Positions 28,205-40,805 of a DNA stretch of 64,000 nucleotides are shown piece by piece; the first letter of the stretch is position 1; every line of letters starts with the position of its first letter. A program made the translations under genes and the position numbers. The DNA comes from Labedella populi (GTDB taxonomy: Bacteria; Actinomycetota; Actinomycetes; Actinomycetales; Microbacteriaceae), in contig NZ_RZNC01000002.1 of NCBI RefSeq assembly GCF_004078655.1, positions 62,001 to 126,000 of the forward strand. The letters run 5' to 3'. Below the pieces are notes generated by a model. The model ran no database searches and had not been told where the DNA came from. It saw nothing but the letters and a program-made list of their open reading frames with translations.

Positions 28205-30319
28205 GTGGCACAAGACGTGCTCACCGACCTGAACAAGGTCCGCAACATCGGCATCATGGCTCACATCGATGCAGGCAAGACCACCACCACCGAGCGCATC
28301 CTGTTCTACACGGGTATCACCCACAAGATCGGCGAAGTGCACGACGGTGCGGCGACGATGGACTGGATGGCGCAGGAGCAGGAGCGCGGCATCACCATCA
28401 CGTCCGCCGCGACGACCTGTTTCTGGAACAAGAACCAGATCAACATCATCGACACCCCCGGTCACGTCGACTTCACCGTCGAGGTGGAGCGTTCGCTCCG
28501 CGTCCTCGACGGCGCCGTCGCCGTCTTCGACGGCAAGGAGGGCGTCGAGCCCCAGTCCGAGACCGTGTGGCGTCAGGCCGACAAGTACGACGTCCCCCGA
28601 ATCTGCTTCGTCAACAAGATGGACAAGCTCGGCGCGGACTTCTACTTCACGGTCGACACGATCATCAAGCGCCTCGGCGCGAAGCCGCTCGTCCTGCAGC
28701 TCCCGATCGGCTCCGAGAACAACTTCGAGGGTGTCGTCGACCTCGTCGAGATGCGCGCGCTCACGTGGCGCGGCGACTCGAAGGGTGACGTCCAGATGGG
28801 CGCCAAGTACGAGATCGAAGAGATCCCGGCCGACCTCAAGGACAAGGCCGCCGAGTACCGCCAGGCGCTCCTCGAGACCGTCGCCGAGACGGACGACGAG
28901 CTGCTGGAGAAGTTCTTCGGTGGCGAGGAACTGACGGTCGCCGAGATCAAGGGCGCCATCCGCAAGCTCACCGTCAACAGCGAGATCTACCCCGTGCTGT
29001 GCGGCTCGGCCTTCAAGAACCGCGGCGTCCAGCCGATGCTCGACGCCGTCGTGGACTACCTCCCGTCGCCCCTCGACGTCCCGGCCGTCGAGGGTCACGA
29101 CGTGAAGGACGAGGAGAAGATCGTCTTGCGTCACGCCGACGCGACGGAGCCGTTCTCCGCTCTCGCGTTCAAGGTCGCCGTGCACCCGTTCTTCGGTCGC
29201 CTCACGTACGTGCGCGTCTACTCGGGCCAGGTGGACTCCGGCGCCCAGGTCATCAACTCGACCAAGGGCAAGAAGGAGCGCATCGGCAAGATCTTCCAGA
29301 TGCACGCCAACAAGGAGAACCCCGTCGAGGCGGTCACCGCAGGCCACATCTATGCGGTCATCGGCCTCAAGGACACCACGACGGGTGACACGCTGTGCGA
29401 CCCGTCCGACCAGGTCGTCCTCGAGTCGATGACGTTCCCCGAGCCCGTCATCGAGGTCGCCATCGAGCCGAAGACGAAGGCCGACCAGGAGAAGCTGTCC
29501 GTCGCGATCCAGAAGCTCGCGGAGGAGGACCCCACGTTCCGCGTCGAGCAGAACGCCGAGACGGGCCAGACGGTCATCAAGGGCATGGGCGAGCTCCACC
29601 TCGACATCCTCGTCGACCGCATGAAGCGCGAGTTCCGCGTCGAGGCGAACGTCGGCAAGCCGCAGGTGGCGTACCGCGAAACGATCCGCAAGGCCGTCGA
29701 GCGTCACGACTACACGCACAAGAAGCAGACCGGTGGCTCCGGCCAGTTCGCGAAGATCCAGTTCGCGATCGAACCCATGGAGGTCACGGCCGACAAGACG
29801 TACGAGTTCGAGAACAAGGTCACCGGTGGCCGTATCCCGCGCGAGTACATCCCCTCGGTCGACCAGGGCTTCCGCGACGCGCTCAACGTCGGCATCCTCG
29901 CCGGCTACCCCATGGTCGGCGTCAAGGCGATCCTCATGGACGGCGCGGCGCACGACGTCGACTCCTCGGAGATGGCGTTCAAGATCGCGGGCTCCATGGG
30001 CTTCAAGGAAGCCGCTCGCAAGGCGAGCCCCGTCATCCTCGAGCCGCTCATGGCGGTCGAGGTGCGCACGCCCGAGGAGTACATGGGCGACGTCATCGGC
30101 GACCTGAACTCTCGTCGCGGCCAGATCCAGTCCATGGAGGACGCTTCCGGCGTCAAGGTCGTCCGGGCGAACGTCCCTCTGTCGGAGATGTTCGGGTACA
30201 TCGGAGATCTGCGGTCGAAGACCTCGGGTCGTGCGGTGTTCTCGATGACCTTCGAGAGCTACGCTGAGGTTCCCAAGGCTGTCGCCGAGGAGATCGTCCA
30301 GAAGGGCAAGGGCGAGTAG
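28205..30319 (+). CDS. fusA: Elongation factor G
   Basis: 704 residues from GTG, with CCGGAGG upstream. The GTPase motifs [12 protein letters not shown] (P-loop), DTPGHVDFT (G3) and [10 protein letters not shown] (G4) are intact, followed by domains II-V. Catalyses ribosomal translocation and, with RRF, recycling. Usual str-operon position. Confidence 0.99.
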   Translation: MAQDVLTDLNKVRNIGIMAHIDAGKTTTTERILFYTGITHKIGEVHDGAATMDWMAQEQERGITITSAATTCFWNKNQINIIDTPGHVDFTVEVERSLRVLDGAVAVFDGKEGVEPQSETVWRQADKYDVPRICFVNKMDKLGADFYFTVDTIIKRLGAKPLVLQLPIGSENNFEGVVDLVEMRALTWRGDSKGDVQMGAKYEIEEIPADLKDKAAEYRQALLETVAETDDELLEKFFGGEELTVAEIKGAIRKLTVNSEIYPVLCGSAFKNRGVQPMLDAVVDYLPSPLDVPAVEGHDVKDEEKIVLRHADATEPFSALAFKVAVHPFFGRLTYVRVYSGQVDSGAQVINSTKGKKERIGKIFQMHANKENPVEAVTAGHIYAVIGLKDTTTGDTLCDPSDQVVLESMTFPEPVIEVAIEPKTKADQEKLSVAIQKLAEEDPTFRVEQNAETGQTVIKGMGELHLDILVDRMKREFRVEANVGKPQVAYRETIRKAVERHDYTHKKQTGGSGQFAKIQFAIEPMEVTADKTYEFENKVTGGRIPREYIPSVDQGFRDALNVGILAGYPMVGVKAILMDGAAHDVDSSEMAFKIAGSMGFKEAARKASPVILEPLMAVEVRTPEEYMGDVIGDLNSRRGQIQSMEDASGVKVVRANVPLSEMFGYIGDLRSKTSGRAVFSMTFESYAEVPKAVAEEIVQKGKGE

Positions 30320-30457
30320 TTCGCCCGGAGGGTTCCACCGTGCGCATCATGTCGATGACGCGGAGAGACCCTTGTAACATGAATACACAAACCCCCGTAG
30401 AAAACCGGGCGCAATCCAGCGTCCGGGTACCTACACGAGTCCTGAGGAGGACCCACA

Positions 30458-31651
<1,194 letters not shown>

Positions 31652-31671
31652 TCCTTTCCGACTGCTGACAG

Positions 31672-31701
31672 CGGGCCCCGGAGCGCAAGCTCCGGGGCCC
31701 G
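31672..31701. terminator. Bidirectional terminator between tuf and the RND gene
   Basis: Perfect 13-bp stem: cgggccccggagc (31672-31684), GCAA loop, gctccggggcccg (31689-31701). It is followed on the plus strand by ttgtcgttgt. It lies 20 nt after the tuf stop and 12 nt from the RND stop on the other strand, so it can serve both converging transcripts. Confidence 0.9.
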
Positions 31702-31713
31702 TTGTCGTTGTCG

Positions 31714-34700
31714 TCAGACGCCGCCGACGAGCATCCTCGGCTCCGCCGCGCTCGTCGGCGTCACGACCCAGAGCGCGTCGGGTGCGCCCGGGCGAGCGTG
31801 GAGGATCGACTCGTAGAGCGCCTCGAATTCTCGCGAGACGTTCTCTGCGTCGGACGGAGGGATCCGGACATCGAGATCCGGCCCCGCGTCCGGTCCCAGG
31901 ATCTCCCAGAGCACGAGCTGTGCCGCGAAGTAGGCGTAGCCGTGCAGGTCCCCTCGCAGCACTGCGGTCAGCGATCGGAGCATCTGGAACTGTTCGAGCG
32001 AGAGCCGTCGTCCGGAGAACTCGAGGAAGTGGACCGGTTCCGCTATGCCGACGCCTCGCGTGCCATGCGGCGTGAACGGGTCGAGCATGAGAAGCGGCAA
32101 CCGCCCGGACGTGCTCGTCGTCCACCAGGTGCGCACGGTCGCTGCGCGGGTCCGTTCCTCCTCTTGCTCGAACGTGACGTACTGGGGGAGCGCTCGGGAC
32201 GACGGATGGGCGTGGGCACCGGTGCGGTCGCCCCGTGGCGTGCTGCCGTCGACCAGCCAGGGGCTCGACGGAGTCAGGGGTTCCTCATCGTCGAGGGTCC
32301 GTGTGATGAGCGGCCGTACCGCGCCCGGCCGGGTCGGCGCGGGACTCGAACCGGCGGGGACGAGCCGGGTCGTGCGTTCGAGGTCCGGCGCCGGGACGGG
32401 CTCGGCGCGTCGATCGAGGGTTTCGAGCGTTCCGGCTCGAGCCGGGCCGACGGGCGCGCGGGGGCGTCGAACGCGCCGGACGGCGACGGTCCGGGCACGC
32501 CGCGGCGTCGTGGCGGCGGCGTGGACGTATGGTGGGTGCGACACCGCCCCTTCCTCGTCGGATGCCACCTCGCCGTCCCCCGAGTGCGCGCGGCCGCTCC
32601 GGCTCCGTCTCGAGTCCGCGAGAAGGCTATACAGGACGGGAAGCACGATGAGCGTGAGGATGGTCGAGGAGGCGAGCCCTCCGATGACCACGAGGGCGAG
32701 CGGGCGGGAGATGAAGGCGCTGCTACTGGTGAGTCCGAGCGCCATCGGGAGGAGAGCGAACACCGTCGCCGCAGCGGTCATGATGATCGGACGCGCCCTC
32801 CGCGTGGCTCCCTCCAGCACGGCATCGCGGAGAGGCACTCCCTCCGCGCGGCGCTGGTTCACGAGATCGACGAGCACGATCGAGTTCGTCACGACGATGC
32901 CGACGAGCATGAGGCAGCCGATCAGGGAGGGCACCCCGAACGGCTCGCCGGTGACGCGCTGCACGATCAACCCACCCGTCCCGGCGAACGGGATCGCCAC
33001 GAGCAGGAGCGCCGGCTGGAGCAGCGACCGGAACGTCGCGACCATGATCGCGTAGACCATCAGAACGGCGATGAGACTGATCACGCCCATCTGCTCGAAC
33101 GCGTCGACACGCGCGGTGACCGCACCGCCGAGGCGGACGGCTGCGCCTTCCGGAAGGGCGACGTCGTCGAGGGCTCCGGCGAGGGCATCGGATGTGGCTC
33201 CCAGGTCGTCGGTACGTGGCGAGACGGAGACGATGGCCGCTCGCAGACCCTGCTGACTCTGAACGACGACGGGACCCCGGGCCTTCTCGACCGAGGCGAA
33301 CGTCGAGAGGGGCATGTCGCCGTCCGTCGGCGTCGTGATCGCGATGTCGGCGAGGGCGTTCGTCGTCGTGATCTCGTGCTCCGGAAGGACGAGGATCTGG
33401 ATGGAGTCGCCCGCCACGATGAGATCACCCGCCTTGGTCATCGTGAGCGCATCCGCCACGGCGTCGCGGACGTCCTGGTCGGTGAGGCCGTACTCGACGG
33501 CCTTCGCGCCGTCCACGTCGACATCGATGCGCTCGACGGTGCTCGCAAGGCTCGACTCCGCGTCAGCCACCGTGTCGAGTCCCTCGATCCGCTCCATCAC
33601 CGTCCCGACGGCCTCGGCCAGGCTCGCATCGTCGAGCGCCGTCACCGAGATCTCGATGCCGGGGGAGAACTCCATGTCACTCGTGACCGAGTAGTCGAGC
33701 TCTCCGAGGGTGTCCGCGTCCTCGCGGGACTCGAGCCGGTCTCGGACCGTGTCGATGAGCGCCGTCTGATCCACACCGTCCGTCGTGGACAGGAGGTAAG
33801 ACGTGATGCCGCCGCCACCGCCGAGGGCGGCGTCCTCGAGGACGGACCCGGATGACCGGAGCGAGGTCTGGACTCGTTCGACGCCGTCGACGCCCCGGAG
33901 TTCGTCCTCGACGATCTCCGCGGAGTTCTTCTGCGCATCGATGCTGGCGGCGGGGTCGAGTTTCTGCAGGACCCTGATCTGGGTGTCGCCGAGGGGAGCG
34001 AGATAACCGATGGAGAGCCCGGGGATCAGAGCGGCCGTCGCCCCGAGGACCGCGACGCTGAAGGCGACGACGCGACCGCGGTGTTCGAGCGACCAGCGGA
34101 GGAGCGGCCGATAGAGCTGATCGAGCCGCGACCGGACCCGTTCGTCGAACCGGGCGGTGCCCGGCACCCCGATGCGCGGCCGCACGAACCAGAAGGTGAG
34201 TACCGGAACGATGGTGAGTGAGACCACGAGGGACGCGAGGATCGCCGCGGCCGCCGTGAGTGCGAAGGGACGGAACAGTTCACCGAGCGTCCCCGAGATG
34301 TAGGCGATCGGAAGGAAGACGGCCACCGTGGTCAGGGTCGAAGAGATGACGGCCCCGGTCACCGAGGAGACTCCCTTCATGATGGCCGCCACACGATCGG
34401 ACGAGTCGAGCATTTCGCGCTCGATGCTCTCGACGACGACGATCGAGTCATCGACGACGCGTCCGATCGCGACGGTGAGCGCGGCGAGAGTGATCATGTT
34501 CACGGAGTAGCCCACGGCGTTCATAGCGATGCCGGCGAGGAGGAGCGACGTGGGGATCGAGACGGCCGTCACGAGCGTCGTCCGGACCGAGGCGAGGAAG
34601 AAGAGGACGACCGCGACGGCGCACAGCAATCCGATCAGTCCTTCGGTCGTGAGCGTCTCGATCGATCGCTCGATGTAGGGGGACTGGTCGAACACGACGG

Positions 34701-35658
34701 TCGAGTCGAGCCCATACTGGCGGTCGAGAACCGTCATTTCCTCGCGGACACCGCGCGACAGCTCCACAGCGTTCGCGTTCGGGATCTTCGACACGAGGAG
34801 GACGACCGTGGGTTCGCCGTCCACTCGTGCGACGACGGATGCACCCGCCACCATCTGTCGGACGAGGGCGACGTCACCGACGGTGAGCGTCTCACCCGTG
34901 GCAGGAGCCACGACCGGTAGAGCGGCGATGTCCTCGGCGCTCGCGACGGCGGTCCCATTCTGCACCGCCAACGTCTGATCACCCTCTGTCAATGATCCGG
35001 AGGCCTCGACGAGGCCTCCGGACAGGATGGCCGCTCGGAGGTCTCGCACGCCGATACCGGTCTCCTCGCTCCTCGACTCATCGAGTTGCACGCGCATCTG
35101 ATCAGGAGCCACACCCACGAATCGGGCCTCGCGAACCCCGTCGAGCCCCTCGATGCGCTGAGAGATGGCGTCCTGCAGCGTGGTCGTGAACGGAGTGTCG
35201 CCGGGACTCACCGCGAACTGCATGACGGGGAAGTCGTCGACCGACGCCGCGGACACCTGTGGCTTCAGATCATCGGGCAGCAGCGCCGAGTTCTCTGCGA
35301 GCTTCGTGGAGATCTGCTCGACGATCTCGGCCGTATCGAGGCCGAGGTCGAACGACGCGGTGACGAGCGAGAGGTCCGTTCCGCTGTACGTGGTCGTCGA
35401 GACGAGACCATCGACGGATTCGACGATGGTCTCGACGACCTGCGACACCTCGCTGTCGACGACGGCTGGGGCTGCTCCGTCGTACGGGGTCACGATCGAC
35501 ACTTCGGCCGACGCGACGGCCGGCACGAGATCCTGCCTCATCGACGTGAACGAGAGGACGCCGAAGACGGATGCGACCAGGGCGAGGAGCGTAATGAGCG
35601 ATCGGTTTCGGAGGCTGAAGGAGGCGAGGAACGTCATCGTCATCTCTCGGGTCGGCAC
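31714..35658 (-). CDS. AcrB-like RND efflux transporter with ~300-residue C-terminal extension
   Basis: 1314 residues. The core (about 1-1015) is a full RND pump: membrane segment 1 at about 15-35, two large extracytoplasmic loops, and two blocks of hydrophobic segments. The TM4 proton-relay motif is [17 protein letters not shown]. Family is the hydrophobe/amphiphile exporter type rather than MmpL. Residues about 1016-1314 are a Pro/Arg-rich linker and then an unrecognised globular, probably cytoplasmic segment with [19 protein letters not shown]. The start is uncertain: GTG 35658, ATG 35643 or ATG 35637 are all in frame. Two small lipoprotein genes lie just upstream on the same strand. No membrane-fusion or outer-membrane partner is nearby. 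Confidence 0.9.
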   Translation of the reverse strand: MPTREMTMTFLASFSLRNRSLITLLALVASVFGVLSFTSMRQDLVPAVASAEVSIVTPYDGAAPAVVDSEVSQVVETIVESVDGLVSTTTYSGTDLSLVTASFDLGLDTAEIVEQISTKLAENSALLPDDLKPQVSAASVDDFPVMQFAVSPGDTPFTTTLQDAISQRIEGLDGVREARFVGVAPDQMRVQLDESRSEETGIGVRDLRAAILSGGLVEASGSLTEGDQTLAVQNGTAVASAEDIAALPVVAPATGETLTVGDVALVRQMVAGASVVARVDGEPTVVLLVSKIPNANAVELSRGVREEMTVLDRQYGLDSTVVFDQSPYIERSIETLTTEGLIGLLCAVAVVLFFLASVRTTLVTAVSIPTSLLLAGIAMNAVGYSVNMITLAALTVAIGRVVDDSIVVVESIEREMLDSSDRVAAIMKGVSSVTGAVISSTLTTVAVFLPIAYISGTLGELFRPFALTAAAAILASLVVSLTIVPVLTFWFVRPRIGVPGTARFDERVRSRLDQLYRPLLRWSLEHRGRVVAFSVAVLGATAALIPGLSIGYLAPLGDTQIRVLQKLDPAASIDAQKNSAEIVEDELRGVDGVERVQTSLRSSGSVLEDAALGGGGGITSYLLSTTDGVDQTALIDTVRDRLESREDADTLGELDYSVTSDMEFSPGIEISVTALDDASLAEAVGTVMERIEGLDTVADAESSLASTVERIDVDVDGAKAVEYGLTDQDVRDAVADALTMTKAGDLIVAGDSIQILVLPEHEITTTNALADIAITTPTDGDMPLSTFASVEKARGPVVVQSQQGLRAAIVSVSPRTDDLGATSDALAGALDDVALPEGAAVRLGGAVTARVDAFEQMGVISLIAVLMVYAIMVATFRSLLQPALLLVAIPFAGTGGLIVQRVTGEPFGVPSLIGCLMLVGIVVTNSIVLVDLVNQRRAEGVPLRDAVLEGATRRARPIIMTAAATVFALLPMALGLTSSSAFISRPLALVVIGGLASSTILTLIVLPVLYSLLADSRRSRSGRAHSGDGEVASDEEGAVSHPPYVHAAATTPRRARTVAVRRVRRPRAPVGPARAGTLETLDRRAEPVPAPDLERTTRLVPAGSSPAPTRPGAVRPLITRTLDDEEPLTPSSPWLVDGSTPRGDRTGAHAHPSSRALPQYVTFEQEEERTRAATVRTWWTTSTSGRLPLLMLDPFTPHGTRGVGIAEPVHFLEFSGRRLSLEQFQMLRSLTAVLRGDLHGYAYFAAQLVLWEILGPDAGPDLDVRIPPSDAENVSREFEALYESILHARPGAPDALWVVTPTSAAEPRMLVGGV

Positions 35659-35739
35659 GTCACTGGCGTGAGGTGAGGGAGGTGGGGCGGCAGAATGCGG
35701 GAGCGGGCGGCCGCCGATCGCTCGGCGACCGCCCGGATC

Positions 35740-35922
35740 TCAGGGCACGGCCACCGGGGTGTCGTACGTGTAGTTCACGGTGCTGGTCGTGCCGTAGGAG
35801 CCGTTCAGCCCTCCGGAGAAAGTGCATCCGGAGAGGATGCCGAGGCCCGCGATGGCGATGACCAGGGCGCCACCGGCGGCGCGCAGCCGCGGACGACGGC
35901 GTTGCCGTGTCGGTCGGATCAT
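35740..35922 (-). CDS. Small lipoprotein (60 residues)
   Basis: Starts MIRPTRQRRRPRLR, then a hydrophobic signal (about 16-31) ending in the lipobox LSGC. The mature peptide is only ~30 residues, rich in Gly/Ser/Thr/Tyr (YGTTSTVNYTYDT). Its ATG lies 10 nt after the stop of the lipoprotein gene upstream, and the RND gene follows about 81 nt downstream, so the three probably share a transcript. Function unknown; an accessory role for the RND pump is inference. Confidence 0.7.
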   Translation of the reverse strand: MIRPTRQRRRPRLRAAGGALVIAIAGLGILSGCTFSGGLNGSYGTTSTVNYTYDTPVAVP

Positions 35923-35932
35923 GGACTGGGTC

Positions 35933-36124
35933 TCAGTTCGCACCGCCCACGCTCCATCCGTGGGTCTGGTTGAACGAGGTGCTCCCACCCGTGATGTGGG
36001 TACCCGACGGGACCGTCGCCGCCTGCGGCGGTTCTCCGCACCCCGTCAAGGCGAAGCCCGCGGTGGCCGCGACAAGCGCGACCGCCGCGGCGCGGCCGGC
36101 CGGCCGTATCGATGCTGATCTCAT
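35933..36124 (-). CDS. Small lipoprotein (63 residues)
   Basis: ATG 36124 with AAGGGAA upstream. Arg-containing n-region, hydrophobic stretch, lipobox ALTGC, then a ~35-residue mature part (GEPPQAATVPSGTHITGG...). Arranged in tandem with the second lipoprotein and the RND gene. The mature parts share only a Gly/Ser/Thr-rich composition. Family not recognised. Confidence 0.75.
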   Translation of the reverse strand: MRSASIRPAGRAAAVALVAATAGFALTGCGEPPQAATVPSGTHITGGSTSFNQTHGWSVGGAN

Positions 36125-36424
36125 GGATTTTCCCTTCGTTTCGTCGCGGACACGTCCGCGACGGATCGGACTCGAACGTGACGAGTGTGGGGAGTGAGTG
36201 CGGCTCACGTAACCCGAAGCGGGGTCATTTCGTCCCCCTGCGTACTCCCCCTGGCGACGACGCGGTCGTGTGCCCCGGACTGGGGTGAGGGTTGCTCACA
36301 TATGTCCATGAGGATCACTCAGGTTTGCGCTAGCGTGAGACCACTGCGATCCACTCGAAAAAGGGGGAGATGCCGACGCAGCGGCAACTCGAAAATGATT
36401 ACTTCAGCAACGGGAGCCCGACCC
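36125..36424. promoter_or_regulatory. Divergent intergenic region
   Basis: About 300 nt between the minus-strand lipoprotein/RND genes and the plus-strand LAxTG protein. It contains a perfect 9-bp inverted repeat, cgtcgcgga/tccgcgacg (36142-36150 and 36155-36163), 18 nt upstream of the lipoprotein ATG. This could be an operator or a hairpin in its leader. No clean promoter hexamer pair was identified on either strand. Confidence 0.4.
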
Positions 36425-36817
36425 GTGACGAAGACCCGGCACCTCGACTCTGCGGACGACGCGCGCTCCGGCGCTCTCGTCCGCGTGTCGGCCGCCGCGG
36501 CAGCCGTCACGTTCGCAGCGCTCATCAGCACCTTCACCGGCGGCGCGGCTTCGGCCGCGACGGTCACTGACGACACGGACGGCGTCGGCGTCGCGGTCGG
36601 CGAGGACTACGTCCCCGAGCAGACAGGGCTCTCGACGGAGATCCCCGGAGTGCTGCCTGCGGATGCCCCGGCTGCCGACCCCGCCGACGGCCTCGCCGTG
36701 ACGGGGTCCGACGCCGGACTCATCGCGGGTCTCGCCGGTCTCTTCATCGCCGGCGGCGCTGCGATCACAATCGCGGGTTCCGCGTCCCGCCGACGCGTCG
36801 CCCACACGAAGGGCTGA
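36425..36817 (+). CDS. Small secreted protein with LAxTG sortase motif
   Basis: 130 residues from GTG 36425 (CGGGAG at about 36411-36416); an in-frame ATG at 36395 lacks a ribosome site. N-terminal signal peptide with hydrophobic VSAAAAAVTFAALISTF and likely cleavage after GGAASA. A short acidic mature region follows, then LAVTG, a hydrophobic segment and the basic tail SRRRVAHTKG. LAxTG is the motif associated with class E sortases of high-GC Gram-positives, so it is probably anchored to peptidoglycan. No sortase gene is in the window. Divergent from the lipoprotein/RND genes. Confidence 0.75.
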   Translation: MTKTRHLDSADDARSGALVRVSAAAAAVTFAALISTFTGGAASAATVTDDTDGVGVAVGEDYVPEQTGLSTEIPGVLPADAPAADPADGLAVTGSDAGLIAGLAGLFIAGGAAITIAGSASRRRVAHTKG

Positions 36818-36842
36818 GCGTCACCGTCGGGCCAATCGAAAA

Positions 36843-36881
36843 GGACGCCCCCCGAGCCGCATGGCGGCACGGGGGGCGTCC
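36843..36881 (+). terminator. Terminator after LAxTG protein gene
   Basis: Stem ggacgccccccg (36843-36854) pairs with cggggggcgtcc (36870-36881), extended inside by gccgc/gcggc around an atg loop. It lies 25 nt after the stop. Confidence 0.85.
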
Positions 36882-36927
36882 GTCATGTCGCCCGGAAACC
36901 CGGGCGACGAGGCGCGACACGCCCGGG

Positions 36928-36956
36928 TTGCACGAACGCCCGGCGTCTCGTAGACT
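36928..36956 (+). promoter_or_regulatory. S10 operon promoter
   Basis: TTGCAC at 36928-36933 and TAGACT at 36951-36956 are separated by exactly 17 nt. Predicted start near 36963, about 360 nt before rpsJ. It lies downstream of a terminator, as expected for an independent operon. Confidence 0.82.
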
Positions 36957-36962
36957 TTCCTA

Positions 36963-37326
36963 GTTCAACACTCCGCGGATCGTCGTGCGCTTGCGTACCG
37001 ATGTGACTGCGGATCACTGCCAGGCAGTGCATAGACGCGTCCCCCGGGTCCTCGAGATCCGCGCGGCGGCAACGGTCTAGGCCGCGGGCAGCAGAACGAG
37101 GACTCACCCAAATCCACACACTCCGGCTATACGTGTGTCCGTCTCCTTCGAGGCGGGTGCCGCAGCGGGAGGGTGAGGGAGTGGCGGGTTTGACAGAAGA
37201 ACAGTGTTCGAGAGAGCAGCGGCGCGACAACAGGAGCGCCGCGCACGGGCGTGAGAACGTCCGCTGCGAATGAAGCGCGTCCAATGCGAGGGATCGTAAG
37301 ACGCAAGACAGAGAGTGAGTCACACA
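36963..37326 (+). promoter_or_regulatory. Long 5' leader of the S10 operon
   Basis: About 360 nt without a credible gene. It is visibly less GC-rich than the neighbouring genes and contains small inverted repeats, e.g. cactgc (37015-37020) with gcagtg (37024-37029). In E. coli the S10 leader mediates autoregulation by L4; whether this leader does is untested. Confidence 0.5.
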
Positions 37327-37635
37327 ATGGCGGGACAGAAGATCCGCATTCGACTTAAGTCGTACGACCACGAGGTCATCGACACCTCGGCACGCAAGAT
37401 CGTCGACACGGTCACCCGCGCGGGTGCGACCGTCGTCGGCCCCGTGCCGCTCCCGACGGAGAAGAACGTGGTCGCCGTCATCCGTTCCCCGCACAAGTAC
37501 AAGGACAGCCGGGAGCACTTCGAGATGCGCACGCACAAGCGCCTCATCGACATCATCGACCCGACGCCGAAGGCCGTCGACTCGCTCATGCGTCTCGACC
37601 TGCCCGCCGACGTCAACATCGAGATCAAGCTCTGA
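37327..37635 (+). CDS. rpsJ: Ribosomal protein S10 (uS10)
   Basis: 102 residues, full length ([19 protein letters not shown]). 30S head protein; also the NusE antitermination factor. First gene of a run of 20 ribosomal protein genes ending at rplO. Confidence 0.99.
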   Translation: MAGQKIRIRLKSYDHEVIDTSARKIVDTVTRAGATVVGPVPLPTEKNVVAVIRSPHKYKDSREHFEMRTHKRLIDIIDPTPKAVDSLMRLDLPADVNIEIKL

Positions 37636-37652
37636 GTCGAGGGACGAAAAGA

Positions 37653-38309
37653 ATGTCAACGCAGAACAAGACCAGCAAGGGTCTGCTCGGCACGAAGCTC
37701 GGCATGACTCAGGTGTGGGATGAGAACAACAAGCTCGTCCCCGTCACCGTCATCCAGATCACTCCGAACGTCGTGACGCAGGTCCGCACGCCCGAGGTCG
37801 ACGGCTACGACGCCGTCCAGATCGCCTACGGGCAGATCGATCCCCGCAAGGTCAACCAGCCCGCTGGTGGACACTTCGAGAAGGCCGGCGTCACGCCGCG
37901 CCGCCACCTCACCGAGATCCGCACCGCTGATGCCTCCGACTACTCACTCGGCCAGGAGCTCACGGTGAACGAGGTCTTCGAGGCCGGCCAGAAGGTCGAC
38001 GTCGTCGGCACCTCCAAGGGCAAGGGCTTCGCCGGTGTCATGAAGCGCCACAACTTCAAGGGCGTCTCGGCATCGCACGGTGCTCACCGCAACCACCGCA
38101 AGCCCGGCTCCATCGGTGCCTCGTCGACGCCCAGCCGCGTCTTCAAGGGCATGCGCATGGCCGGCCGTATGGGTGGCGAGCGTGTCACCGTCCTCAACCT
38201 CCACGTGCACTCCGTGGACGCCGAGAAGGGCCTCATCCTCGTGAAGGGTGCCGTCCCCGGCGCGCGTGGGCGCATCGTTTTCGTCCGCAACGCAGTGAAG
38301 GGAGCCTGA
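37653..38309 (+). CDS. rplC: Ribosomal protein L3 (uL3)
   Basis: 218 residues, full length, with [18 protein letters not shown] at the N-terminus and the loop [20 protein letters not shown] that reaches toward the peptidyl-transferase centre. 17 nt after rpsJ. Confidence 0.99.
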   Translation: MSTQNKTSKGLLGTKLGMTQVWDENNKLVPVTVIQITPNVVTQVRTPEVDGYDAVQIAYGQIDPRKVNQPAGGHFEKAGVTPRRHLTEIRTADASDYSLGQELTVNEVFEAGQKVDVVGTSKGKGFAGVMKRHNFKGVSASHGAHRNHRKPGSIGASSTPSRVFKGMRMAGRMGGERVTVLNLHVHSVDAEKGLILVKGAVPGARGRIVFVRNAVKGA

Positions 38310-38313
38310 CCCC

Positions 38314-38964
38314 ATGGCTACTGAACTCGACGTTCTCGACACCGCAGGCAACAAGGCGGGCTCGGTCGAGCTCCCCGCAGAGCTCTTCGATGTCCAGACC
38401 AACATCCCGCTGATCCACCAGGTCGTCGTCGCGCAGCTCGCGGCGGCCCGCCAGGGCACGCACAAGACCAAGGGTCGCGGCGAGGTCTCCGGTGCAGGCC
38501 GCAAGCCCTTCAAGCAGAAGGGCACCGGTCGTGCCCGCCAGGGCTCGATCCGCGCGCCGCAGATGACCGGTGGTGGCATCGTCCACGGGCCGGTTCCCCG
38601 CAGCTACGCGCAGCGCACCCCCAAGAAGATGATCGCCGCGGCGCTCCTCGGAGCCCTCTCCGACCGCGCGCGTGGGGCCCGTCTCCACGTCGTCGAGACC
38701 CTCTCGGTCGCCGACGAGCGCATCACGCGGGCCGCTGCCGAGTACCTCGGCGGGATCGCGTCCTCGAAGCACGTGCTCGTCGTCCTCGAGCGTGACGACG
38801 AGAAGAGCCTCCTCGCCGTCCGCAACATCCCGACGGTGCACGTCCTCAGCCAGGACCAGCTCAACGCGTACGACGTGCTCGTCTCCGACGACATCGTCTT
38901 CACCAAGGCCGCCTTCGACGCGTTCGTCGCGGCGAAGACCAAGAAGGAAGAGGTGACCGCGTAA
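38314..38964 (+). CDS. rplD: Ribosomal protein L4 (uL4)
   Basis: 216 residues, with the extended exit-tunnel loop [19 protein letters not shown]. 50S assembly protein; in enterobacteria it also represses the S10 operon. Its TAA overlaps the rplW ATG (TAATG). Confidence 0.99.
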   Translation: MATELDVLDTAGNKAGSVELPAELFDVQTNIPLIHQVVVAQLAAARQGTHKTKGRGEVSGAGRKPFKQKGTGRARQGSIRAPQMTGGGIVHGPVPRSYAQRTPKKMIAAALLGALSDRARGARLHVVETLSVADERITRAAAEYLGGIASSKHVLVVLERDDEKSLLAVRNIPTVHVLSQDQLNAYDVLVSDDIVFTKAAFDAFVAAKTKKEEVTA

Positions 38965-39260
38965 TGGCCGCCAACAAGGATCCGCGCGACATCATCATCA
39001 GCCCGGTCGTCTCCGAGAAGAGCTACGGGCTCATCGACGAGGGGAAGTACACGTTCGTCGTGGACCCCCGCTCGAACAAGACCGAGATCAAGCTCGCCAT
39101 CGAGAAGATCTTCAAGGTCGAGGTCGCGTCCGTGAACACGCTCAACCGTACGGGCAAGACGCGTCGTACGAAGTTCGGCATCGGCAAGCGCAAGGACACC
39201 AAGCGCGCCATCGTCACACTCAAGTCCGGTTCCATCGACATCTTCACGGCTGTCGGCTAG
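38964..39260 (+). CDS. rplW: Ribosomal protein L23 (uL23)
   Basis: 98 residues, full length. Lines the polypeptide exit and docks trigger factor and SRP. Overlaps the rplD stop. Confidence 0.99.
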   Translation: MAANKDPRDIIISPVVSEKSYGLIDEGKYTFVVDPRSNKTEIKLAIEKIFKVEVASVNTLNRTGKTRRTKFGIGKRKDTKRAIVTLKSGSIDIFTAVG

Positions 39261-39279
39261 GAAGCGGGAGGAAGAAAAC

Positions 39280-40119
<840 letters not shown>

Positions 40120-40131
40120 GAGTTGTAGAAG

Positions 40132-40413
40132 ATGCCTCGCAGTCTCAAGAAGGGCCCCTTCGTTGACGACCACCTGTTTCGCAAGGTCGTCGCCGCGAAC
40201 GAAGCCGGCTCCAAGAACGTCATCAAGACCTGGTCGCGCCGCTCGATGATCGTGCCGGCGATGCTCGGTCACACGATCGCCGTGCACGACGGTCGCAAGC
40301 ACATCCCGGTGTTCGTCACCGAGACCATGGTCGGTCACAAGCTCGGAGAGTTCGCGCCCACGCGGACGTTCCGCGGCCACGTGAAGGACGACAAGAAGGG
40401 CCGCCGCCGCTGA
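40132..40413 (+). CDS. rpsS: Ribosomal protein S19 (uS19)
   Basis: 93 residues, full length ([15 protein letters not shown]). 30S head protein that pairs with S13. Confidence 0.99.
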   Translation: MPRSLKKGPFVDDHLFRKVVAANEAGSKNVIKTWSRRSMIVPAMLGHTIAVHDGRKHIPVFVTETMVGHKLGEFAPTRTFRGHVKDDKKGRRR

Positions 40414-40439
40414 CCGCGGAGGCGTAAGGAGGAAGAGAA

Positions 40440-40805
40440 ATGGTGGAGTCAATCGCCCGCGTGCGACACATCCGCGTCACCCCCATGAAGGCTCGTCGTG
40501 TCGTCAACCTCATCCGCGGCAAGCAGGCTCAGGAGGCACTCGCCATCTTGAAGTTCGCCCCGCAGGGTGCATCGGAGCCGGTCTACAAGCTCGTCGCGTC
40601 CGCTATCGCGAACGCCCGGGTCAAGGCCGACGCGACCAACAGCTACCTGGACGAGCAGGACCTGTACATCGCCAAGGCCTACGTCGATGAGGGCACGACC
40701 CTCAAGCGTTTCCAGCCGCGAGCCCAGGGCCGTGCTTTCCGCATCAACAAGCGCACCAGCCACATCACGGTTGTGCTCGCCACTCCCGAGGAGGGGACGA
40801 AGTAA
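40440..40805 (+). CDS. rplV: Ribosomal protein L22 (uL22)
   Basis: 121 residues. The exit-tunnel hairpin lies around [16 protein letters not shown] and has no insertions. AAGGAGG ribosome site; stop overlaps the rpsC ATG. Confidence 0.99.
   Translation: MVESIARVRHIRVTPMKARRVVNLIRGKQAQEALAILKFAPQGASEPVYKLVASAIANARVKADATNSYLDEQDLYIAKAYVDEGTTLKRFQPRAQGRAFRINKRTSHITVVLATPEEGTK

Noticed and set aside
27626-29953. 775-codon minus-strand frame opposite rpsG and fusA
   Set aside because: Antisense shadow of highly biased essential genes; composition is Asp/Leu/Arg-rich without domains.
30352-30380. Separate tuf promoter with TAACAT as -10
   Set aside because: The -35 position (tcgatg) is a poor match, so it was not listed as a feature, though weak internal initiation cannot be excluded.
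31702-33855. 717-codon plus-strand frame opposite the RND gene
   Set aside because: Low-complexity Arg/Glu/Gly composition; the minus-strand RND core is unmistakable across the same interval.
37190-37218. TTGACA sequence upstream of rpsJ as a second S10 promoter
   Set aside because: Perfect -35, but the -10 position reads agagca; no acceptable -10 at 16-18 nt spacing. The 36928-36956 promoter is far better.
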